Source: Oscillospiraceae bacterium (GTDB lineage: Bacteria; Bacillota; Clostridia; Oscillospirales; Ruminococcaceae). Taken from it: a stretch of DNA of 18,846 nt. Shown here piece after piece: positions 13,639 to 18,846 of the stretch. The position numbers and the translations under genes are program-made. The notes below the pieces were generated by a model, which was given only the letters and a program-made list of their open reading frames with translations, was not told where the DNA came from and did not search any database. Location: NCBI GenBank assembly GCA_029005335.1, contig JAQXFT010000013.1:1-18846 (forward strand), written 5' to 3'. Within the stretch, counting starts at the first letter, position 1; the number at the start of each line of letters is the position of its first letter.

Positions 13639-14559
13639 GTATTTTTGAAAAAATTTTCCCTGAAAGGAATCAAGCTCTGACATACGCTTATCGATACCGC
13701 CTAAAACGGCGATTTTGTCTGCACTCCATAGGGGGGCAATAAGCTTGCGTTTGTCGCCGTCGCCGGTAATTCTTTCAATAACGGTTTCGGGGGGAAGAAG
13801 TCCGAGCTGATTCACAGTTATATCTATATAATCCTGCATTGACAGCATATTGAAATTATTTTTAAGATATATATCGGAAAGGCGTGTTCCGGATATAATA
13901 TGAAGCATCTGAATTTTGACGGCATCGGGCTTCATAAATGCAACCTGACGGGCAGTTTCGAGCATCATATCGGGAGTTTCGCAGGGCAGACCGTTTATAA
14001 TATGCAGGCATACACGGATATTTTTTTGTTTAAGCTTCTGATAACCTTTGATAAATTCGGCATGGGTATATCCACGGTTTATATAATCGATAGTTTTGTC
14101 GTGAACCGACTGCAAACCGAGTTCAACAGTAAGATTAGTGCGTAAATTCAGGTCTGACAGGTAATCTGTAACATCATCAGGAAGGCAATCAGCACGGGTT
14201 CCTATTGATATACCGCATATATCGCTGAATTTCAGAGGAATTTCAAAAAGCTCACGCAGTTTTGAGACGGGAGCATAAGTATTTGTATTTGCCTGAAAGT
14301 ATGCAATAGCTCTGGCATCGGGATTTTTTTTATGAATACGTTCCAGCTCGGATTTAATCTGATTTTCGACGCTCAGCTCAGCATTAGTGAAGTAACCGCT
14401 TCCGCCGTCGCAGAAGATACAGCCTCCGGTATTGATATTGGGGCAGGAGAAACCGGCTTCAATTACAGCCTTGTATACTTTGAAGCCATATTTGTGCTTG
14501 TTATAGTAATTCAGAGTATGGTAACGCTTGTTATCATCGGAGTATATGAAAGGATTCAT
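13618..14559 (-). CDS. TIGR01212/YhcC-type radical SAM protein
   Basis: A 313-residue radical S-adenosylmethionine protein of unknown reaction. The cluster-binding cysteines are at 39, 47 and 50 in C-x7-C-x2-C spacing (CPNINTGGCIFC), which replaces the usual C-x3-C-x2-C. With the N-terminal segment YHTLNYYNKHKYGFKVYKAV this is characteristic of the TIGR01212/YhcC family, distantly related to Elp3. Other family segments include YFQANTNTYAP and LTVELGLQSVHD. The start at 14559 has GGGAGGT seven bases upstream. It ends just before metG and contains the metG -35. A terminator lies between it and the cysteine-rich protein upstream, and no clear promoter is visible in the 84-base gap, so it may depend on read-through. 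Confidence 0.88.
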   Translation of the reverse strand: MNPFIYSDDNKRYHTLNYYNKHKYGFKVYKAVIEAGFSCPNINTGGCIFCDGGSGYFTNAELSVENQIKSELERIHKKNPDARAIAYFQANTNTYAPVSKLRELFEIPLKFSDICGISIGTRADCLPDDVTDYLSDLNLRTNLTVELGLQSVHDKTIDYINRGYTHAEFIKGYQKLKQKNIRVCLHIINGLPCETPDMMLETARQVAFMKPDAVKIQMLHIISGTRLSDIYLKNNFNMLSMQDYIDITVNQLGLLPPETVIERITGDGDKRKLIAPLWSADKIAVLGGIDKRMSELDSFQGKFFQKYVTNPVK

Positions 14560-14594
14560 AGCTTTTACCTCCCGAAAAATATTTTTATTATTTA

Positions 14595-14632
14595 ATAAAA
14601 AATCAGACAGGGAAAAAATTTTTCCTTGTCTG
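14595..14632 (-). terminator. Intrinsic terminator of the cysteine-rich protein gene
   Basis: A thirteen-pair stem (14604-14616 with 14620-14632; outer arms CAGACAGGG and CCTTGTCTG, one G-U pair) has a three-base loop. On the - strand it is followed by ATTTTTTATT. It starts 12 bases past the stop codon. Confidence 0.82.
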
Positions 14633-14643
14633 TATTTTAATTA

Positions 14644-15069
14644 TCAGCTGTGTATAATATCGTCCTGTTCATCATCGTTATATTGATTAGTGTCGGCCTG
14701 ATATGTTTCAATTTCGTCTATATTGATATCGCTCTCATTGTTATCAGGTTCAGTGGCGGAGGCATTTTTATTATTATTTTTTCCGGATTCAGCCTTAGCC
14801 TCCTTTTGTTTTTGTTCATAGGCAGATTCGGTGTATATATCTTCATCAGCGAGGCTTCCTACAAATTTGAGCTGTTTAACCGGTATTCTTTTGAGGGGTT
14901 CATATACAAATTTTCCGCATGAATATGTACAATCGACCAGACCACTTTTTTCGCAGAGAACTTTGTTTCCGGACTTGGCACGCTTTCCGAAGTGACAGTA
15001 ATCGCATTTTGGCGGAATAGATTTGCTGAAATATTTTTTATGTGGTTTGAATATTGACATAATTCCCAT
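14644..15069 (-). CDS. Small cysteine-rich protein of unknown function
   Basis: I do not recognise a named family for this 141-residue protein. Its first half is basic and carries Cys22, Cys25, Cys39, Cys47 and Cys51 (KCDYCHFGKRAKSGNKVLCE, then DCTYSCGKF), which looks like a zinc-ribbon or other metal-binding knuckle. The second half (about 80-141) is hydrophilic, rich in Asn, Asp, Glu and Gln, and probably disordered. There is no signal peptide or membrane segment, so it is probably cytoplasmic. The ATG at 15069 has AAAGGAG ten bases upstream; an ATG at 15060 is an alternative but too far from it. It has its own strong promoter and its own terminator, so it is a single-gene unit. Binding of metal or nucleic acid is only a guess from the cysteines. 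Confidence 0.72.
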   Translation of the reverse strand: MGIMSIFKPHKKYFSKSIPPKCDYCHFGKRAKSGNKVLCEKSGLVDCTYSCGKFVYEPLKRIPVKQLKFVGSLADEDIYTESAYEQKQKEAKAESGKNNNKNASATEPDNNESDINIDEIETYQADTNQYNDDEQDDIIHS

Positions 15070-15105
15070 AGCTTTTTAGCTCCTTTAAAAAAAATCATTA
15101 TGATT

Positions 15106-15134
15106 ATTATATCACAGCATTAAGGATTTGTCCA
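15106..15134 (-). promoter_or_regulatory. Promoter of the cysteine-rich protein gene
   Basis: On the - strand TGGACA (15129-15134) is 17 bases from TATAAT (15106-15111), which is preceded by TGA, an extended -10. With five of six and six of six matches it should be strong. The leader would be about 30 bases. Confidence 0.8.
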
Positions 15135-15189
15135 GTATTTTCTGAAATATTTTTTAAAGGATTCAGAAGCTTAAAAAATTCTGTCCGGA

Positions 15190-17343
15190 TTATTTGTTAT
15201 TTCTGAATTGTGAAGGAGTCATGCCGGTAATATGCTTGAACTGATGGAGAAAATATTCATAGGAATCGTAACCGCACTGCTCAGCGACAGCGATAATATT
15301 TATATTTGTATCATGCAGAAGCTTTTTAGCTTTTGATATACGGCTGTTTATTATATCTTCAGTAACGCTTGTACCGAAGCACTTGCTGTATATACGCTGA
15401 AAATAGCCCTTGCTGATAAAAAGCTCCTGACACAGCGAATCAACATTCATGCTTTTATCGGGATTTGAATAGATTCTTTCACGAATCCGGAGAAGCTTTT
15501 CATAATGAGGAATTTCGCAGATTTTTTTTCCGGAGCATCTCATATTTTCAAGTGAGGCTTCAGCAGCTTTAAGGAGGCTTTCCTTTTCTATGGGATTGTC
15601 GATACCGGAAAATGCAGAACCATAATTGATATTTATCTTGTATGGTTTCTGAGAGCTGTTGTTATATTTCAGGATACAGGCAGTTATAAGGTTTATATAT
15701 TCAGATATGATTTTCTGGTTATACATTCCCTCACCGATTACAATAAATCTGCTGTTCTGAAGACGGCAGACAGTTTCTTCCTGAGAGAAGCTCTCTGATA
15801 TGGCGGAAGCCAGTACAGTAATAGTATTATTACCCTCAGAAAAGCCGTAGAGTTCATTTATTTTTTTCAGGTTATCCGTTTCTATAATAAATACAAAAAG
15901 ACTGGATTTATTTTCATATGCTGTAAAAGCTTTTTCTTTGAAAAATTTCCGGAAGCCCTTTTCATTGTAAACGCCCGTCAGATTATCTTTTATTGATGAG
16001 AGATATATATTATCAGCAATATTCCGGATATTTCCGTTAAGTCTTGCGTATTCCAGACCGAGATTCATGCAGTAAATCCATGTGGGATATATTTTGTCAA
16101 ATAAATAAGGCGGATTGTTTCCGCATGAGGCGACAGAGTATCCGAATATATTTTCTCCGTGGTTGAGAAGATTAAAGAAAAAAGCACGAGGTTCATCACT
16201 TGCCTGATGAAGCTCCGGCAGCATAAGCGATGCCGGAAATGTTTTATTTTTATCAGCTCCGATAATTTTTCCATTTATGCTGTGAAGCTTCATATTTATT
16301 TTTTCAGGCGGAAAATCTGAATTTTCAGGGAAAAGGCATATAAAAAGCTCACTTATATTCGGAATAAGTGAAAGAAAGGATTCAGCCTTCTGTATACATT
16401 CATCAGTTGAGCGTACGCTTGTTATATTTGTAAGCATATTGCTTTTTTTCATAAGCTTTATGCTTTTTTTATTTTCCTTGAACATATTTACCAGATTATT
16501 TATTTCATAGCATGACATAGCACAGCCACAGCTTTCACGAAGTACAAGTGAACCGCATGGACATTCAATAAGCGGAGCATTTATTCCGGTAATCATGGTA
16601 TAGATATTATTCATAGCGTTTGCACCGAATCTGAAATCAGGCTTTTCATACGTAGTAAGAGAAGGGCTGTTCAGCTTGCTTTCGTATGTGTTTCCGAAGC
16701 CGGTTATAATAATATCATCAGGAATCCTCATGCCATTTTTTATAAGTATATCGGAAAGCTCAGAGGCGGATATATCATCAGTACATATTACAGCATCAGG
16801 ACGGCTTATTTTTCCTGAAATAATTTTTGAAGCGAGAGTCTCTGCAGAATCACTGAACCTGCATATAAGACCATGCATTTTCATAGTGTTTTTGTAGCCC
16901 TGAATATCAGTACAGTCATCTTCGCTCAGAAAGAATATATTATGACAGTCATGTATTTCTATAAGATGCTCTGTAATTTTTTCAAAAGAATTTATATTAC
17001 TCTCAGAGACAGTACGGAAGCAATCAAAGTTTGAATTTCCGAGCTGAACGACCGGAATATCAAGTGATTTCAAAGTAATGCCAAGATTTTTTGCAATTGA
17101 AAGGTCTTTAAAGGAGTTGAAATCGTAAATAATTCCGTCTGAATGTTCATAATTTATAAGGCTGTATATATTATTTTCAGTCTCACGCTGAATTGATTCC
17201 GGAGGAGAGCCTGATATTGTAAGAAATATAGCAACATCGCAGTTAAGGGAAAAAGCCTGAGAGATTATGCCGTTAATAATATTTCTCTGACAATTATTTT
17301 CGCATCCGGCAGTTATAACGGTTATTAGCTTTCGGTTTTTCAT
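15190..17343 (-). CDS. AraC-family regulator with periplasmic-binding-like sensor and degenerate GGDEF domain
   Basis: A 717-residue, three-part regulator with no signal peptide or membrane segment. Residues 5-275 resemble the LacI/GalR-type sugar-binding fold without its helix-turn-helix, ending in LVLRESCGC. Residues about 310-440 form an unassigned linker or GAF-like region. Residues 452-605 keep the GGDEF-domain frame (DNLTGVYNEKGF, then IETDNLKKINELYG), but RxGGDEF is replaced by RLQNSRF and the first metal Asp is Glu, so cyclase activity is very unlikely. Residues 618-717 are an AraC DNA-binding domain with both helix-turn-helix units (NVDSLCQELFISKGYFQRIY and IIAVAEQCGYDSYEYFLHQF). The start at 17343 has GGAGGAG six bases upstream. 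It has its own strong promoter. Its target and ligand are unknown; a sugar is the usual guess for this fold. Confidence 0.88.
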   Translation of the reverse strand: MKNRKLITVITAGCENNCQRNIINGIISQAFSLNCDVAIFLTISGSPPESIQRETENNIYSLINYEHSDGIIYDFNSFKDLSIAKNLGITLKSLDIPVVQLGNSNFDCFRTVSESNINSFEKITEHLIEIHDCHNIFFLSEDDCTDIQGYKNTMKMHGLICRFSDSAETLASKIISGKISRPDAVICTDDISASELSDILIKNGMRIPDDIIITGFGNTYESKLNSPSLTTYEKPDFRFGANAMNNIYTMITGINAPLIECPCGSLVLRESCGCAMSCYEINNLVNMFKENKKSIKLMKKSNMLTNITSVRSTDECIQKAESFLSLIPNISELFICLFPENSDFPPEKINMKLHSINGKIIGADKNKTFPASLMLPELHQASDEPRAFFFNLLNHGENIFGYSVASCGNNPPYLFDKIYPTWIYCMNLGLEYARLNGNIRNIADNIYLSSIKDNLTGVYNEKGFRKFFKEKAFTAYENKSSLFVFIIETDNLKKINELYGFSEGNNTITVLASAISESFSQEETVCRLQNSRFIVIGEGMYNQKIISEYINLITACILKYNNSSQKPYKININYGSAFSGIDNPIEKESLLKAAEASLENMRCSGKKICEIPHYEKLLRIRERIYSNPDKSMNVDSLCQELFISKGYFQRIYSKCFGTSVTEDIINSRISKAKKLLHDTNINIIAVAEQCGYDSYEYFLHQFKHITGMTPSQFRNNK

Positions 17344-17387
17344 AATAATCTCCTCCAAAATTCAATAAAAATAAATATAATACAAAA

Positions 17388-17416
17388 ATTATATCACGGA
17401 CTGACAGATAAGTCAA
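17388..17416 (-). promoter_or_regulatory. SigA-type promoter of the AraC-family regulator
   Basis: On the - strand TTGACT (17411-17416) is followed after 17 bases by TATAAT (17388-17393), with TGA before it (extended -10). It should be strong for a regulator, so repression is plausible. The leader is about 38 bases. The segment upstream (17427-17439) contains a CGAAC-type motif discussed in the findings. Confidence 0.83.
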
Positions 17417-17450
17417 GAGAATTCAAGAAATTTTGTTCGTAGGCTTTTTG

Positions 17451-17480
17451 ATAAAAAACCGGACATAATATATGTCCGGT
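17451..17480 (-). terminator. Strong intrinsic terminator (second of a tandem pair)
   Basis: ACCGGACATA (17458-17467) and TATGTCCGGT (17471-17480) form a perfect ten-pair stem with a three-base loop. On the - strand five more T residues follow at 17457-17453. It stops transcription arriving from the VWA gene before the AraC regulator. Confidence 0.87.
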
Positions 17481-17500
17481 CAGCGTGTCGAAAAACCATA

Positions 17501-17528
17501 AAATAACGGGCAAGCAATGCTCGCCCGG
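17501..17528 (-). terminator. First terminator-like hairpin after the VWA gene
   Basis: CGGGC (17507-17511) pairs with GCCCG (17523-17527), and the stem continues through one mismatch to AGC/GCT around a three-base loop. On the - strand it is followed by TTATTTTATGG, a broken T tract. It lies 12 bases past the VWA stop and probably works with the stronger hairpin behind it. Confidence 0.6.
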
Positions 17529-17540
17529 ATATTTGAAAAA

Positions 17541-18846
17541 TCAGGCAGTTATTGCTGAATATCTTTCCGAACTGAGTATATCCATCATAATTGCATAGGG
17601 ATTGATATTGCCTGATTTCACCATATCGAAAATCTGAGGAGAAGCTCCGGAGACAAGAGCCGTACCGCTTTCGTGCATAGTTACGGGAACTTGCATTGTG
17701 CGTGCATTGACGTTCCAGAAAACAACATTCGGGAGTTTATATCCTTTTTCCTCGAATTTTTTCTTTGCTGTTTCATAGTTGGTAAATCTTTTTTTGCCGT
17801 CCATAGCACAATCATCAAATTCCATATCGGATATAATGTATATAGTTTCCGGAAGTTCTTTCTGAGGAGTTTTATTTTTAACAGCCGTTTTAAGAATAAG
17901 GTCGAAAACAGCCTGAATATCAGTGTTTGCACATTCATTGAATGATGATGCATATTCTACTTTTTCGTAAATATCCTTACCTTTTACTTTAACAAGCTTT
18001 GGGTTCATTGAAAAAGTAATGAAGTGATTTTTAAAAGCACCTTTATTGTGTTCTGCAAAGTAAATACCGAGAGAAAGTGCAACATCGGCAGGCTGTGGAT
18101 TTCCTCCGCAGTACATAGAGCCTGAACCGTCTACAACGGCAATAGCATTCTGAGCGTTTTCGATATCGCTGAGGGCGTTCCATGTTACATCAAGGGATTT
18201 TTTCTCATCATCGGACATTGCAACGCAAACCCCCCACCAGTTGTTCCCTGTTATTTTTCTTACAATTTCGTATGGATAAAGAGTGCTTGTATTAAGATTA
18301 GCATTGCCCTTTGCAACATTGTCAAGAAAAGCTGAATATCTTTCCTTGTCATTACGCAGAAAAACCTTTCTGTATTTAAGCATAGCTTTTGAGGGCTGTT
18401 TCGAGTAGTCGAAAGTGTAATCTTTCTGACAAAGTCTGCTTTCAAGAATATCAATGTATTTTCTGAGTGCGGAAAGAGTTTTTCTGTATGTACATTCATT
18501 CATTCCGAGGTCAGAGGCGATTTTTCTTGCAAGTTCTTTTGTTTTATTTGATGAAGTATTGACAGACGGAAGCCACTTTGCAAGAAGTGAAACTTCCTTG
18601 TTTTCGTTCATATTTTTTGTATCTTCTTCAAGCTGATTTTTGATTATATTAATTATATCGCTCTGAACTTTCGTATCATAAAGCAAAAGCATATCGTCCC
18701 ATCTGCCGTATTCGGGAATAAGACTGAGATTTTTTCTTGCTGATTCAATATTAAAATCTGCAATAGTACTGATAGCGATTCTGAAAAATCTTCTTTCACC
18801 GAGACCGCCTCTTATATCTCTTGCAAAGAAAAGAATTTTCATAGTT
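17541..18846 (-). CDS. DUF2828-type protein with von Willebrand factor A domain (5' end outside window)
   Basis: At least 434 residues are visible; the frame stays open to the right edge. The ATG at 18842 is probably internal, because family members carry more residues before ARDIRGGLGERR and no ribosome site can be seen. The helical DUF2828 part includes RDIRGGLGERRFF, LIPEYGRWDDMLLLYD, LAKWLPS and the segment KAMLKYRKVFLRNDKERY. A VWA domain follows with the metal-ion-dependent adhesion site DGSGS (238-242 counted from that ATG). It continues to IYIISDMEFDD and the end. There is no membrane segment. A helical-repeat domain followed by a VWA domain is the layout of Ro60/TROVE RNA-binding proteins; a shared function is inference. 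Two terminators follow the stop. Confidence 0.85.
   Translation of the reverse strand, partial: TMKILFFARDIRGGLGERRFFRIAISTIADFNIESARKNLSLIPEYGRWDDMLLLYDTKVQSDIINIIKNQLEEDTKNMNENKEVSLLAKWLPSVNTSSNKTKELARKIASDLGMNECTYRKTLSALRKYIDILESRLCQKDYTFDYSKQPSKAMLKYRKVFLRNDKERYSAFLDNVAKGNANLNTSTLYPYEIVRKITGNNWWGVCVAMSDDEKKSLDVTWNALSDIENAQNAIAVVDGSGSMYCGGNPQPADVALSLGIYFAEHNKGAFKNHFITFSMNPKLVKVKGKDIYEKVEYASSFNECANTDIQAVFDLILKTAVKNKTPQKELPETIYIISDMEFDDCAMDGKKRFTNYETAKKKFEEKGYKLPNVVFWNVNARTMQVPVTMHESGTALVSGASPQIFDMVKSGNINPYAIMMDILSSERYSAITA

Noticed and set aside
15135..15189. Terminator after the AraC regulator
   Set aside because: Only short, weak inverted repeats (for example CAGAA/TTCTG) without a following T-run were seen.
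18840..18842. ATG at 18842 as the true start of the DUF2828/VWA gene
   Set aside because: The reading frame stays open to the window edge, related proteins extend further upstream, and no ribosome site can be seen in the four remaining bases.

Overview
The window is a compact, moderately AT-rich stretch of bacterial chromosome with short intergenic gaps and strong AGGAGG-type ribosome sites. Promoters follow the TTGACA-17-TATAAT pattern, and a spore-type small acid-soluble protein is present. Together these suggest an anaerobic Clostridia member. The sugar-transporter style, the single-copy housekeeping genes and the general protein character resemble gut or rumen Oscillospiraceae such as Ruminococcus; the genus is inference. 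No rRNA, tRNA, CRISPR array, insertion sequence or prophage gene was seen, and no intergenic gap exceeds about 300 bases.

Left end (1-2862, + strand): the end of a sugar ABC importer operon. It holds the C-terminal part of a substrate-binding protein and two MalF/MalG-type permeases that overlap by ATGA, closed by a clean terminator. Two adjacent stem-loops sit between the binding-protein gene and the permeases. No ATPase gene is visible, so the importer presumably borrows one encoded elsewhere.

Middle left (2866-5876): on the - strand lie an Mrp/ApbC-type Fe-S scaffold ATPase with its own promoter and a cardiolipin synthase. A hotdog acyl-CoA thioesterase diverges from the synthase.

Middle (5867-11404): a - strand nucleotide-excision-repair operon, uvrB - DUF2726-like membrane protein - uvrA, whose genes overlap by 1 and 11 bases. 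The unusual member is the middle gene: an N-terminal membrane anchor, a Pro-Glu repeat stalk and a nuclease-fold-like domain. Divergent from uvrB is a 59-residue alpha/beta-type SASP gene.

Right (11597-18846, all - strand): metG, a TIGR01212-type radical SAM protein, a small cysteine-rich protein, a large regulator (sugar-binding-protein-like sensor + degenerate GGDEF + AraC DNA-binding domain), and a DUF2828/von Willebrand A protein cut by the right edge. Most of these genes have their own promoter or terminator, so this is a row of small transcription units rather than one operon.

No clear multi-gene novel system was found. The best leads are the DUF2726-like protein inside the uvrBA operon, the three-domain AraC regulator with a dead GGDEF domain, the Ro60-like layout of the DUF2828/VWA protein, and the intercistronic RNA structures of the sugar transporter.
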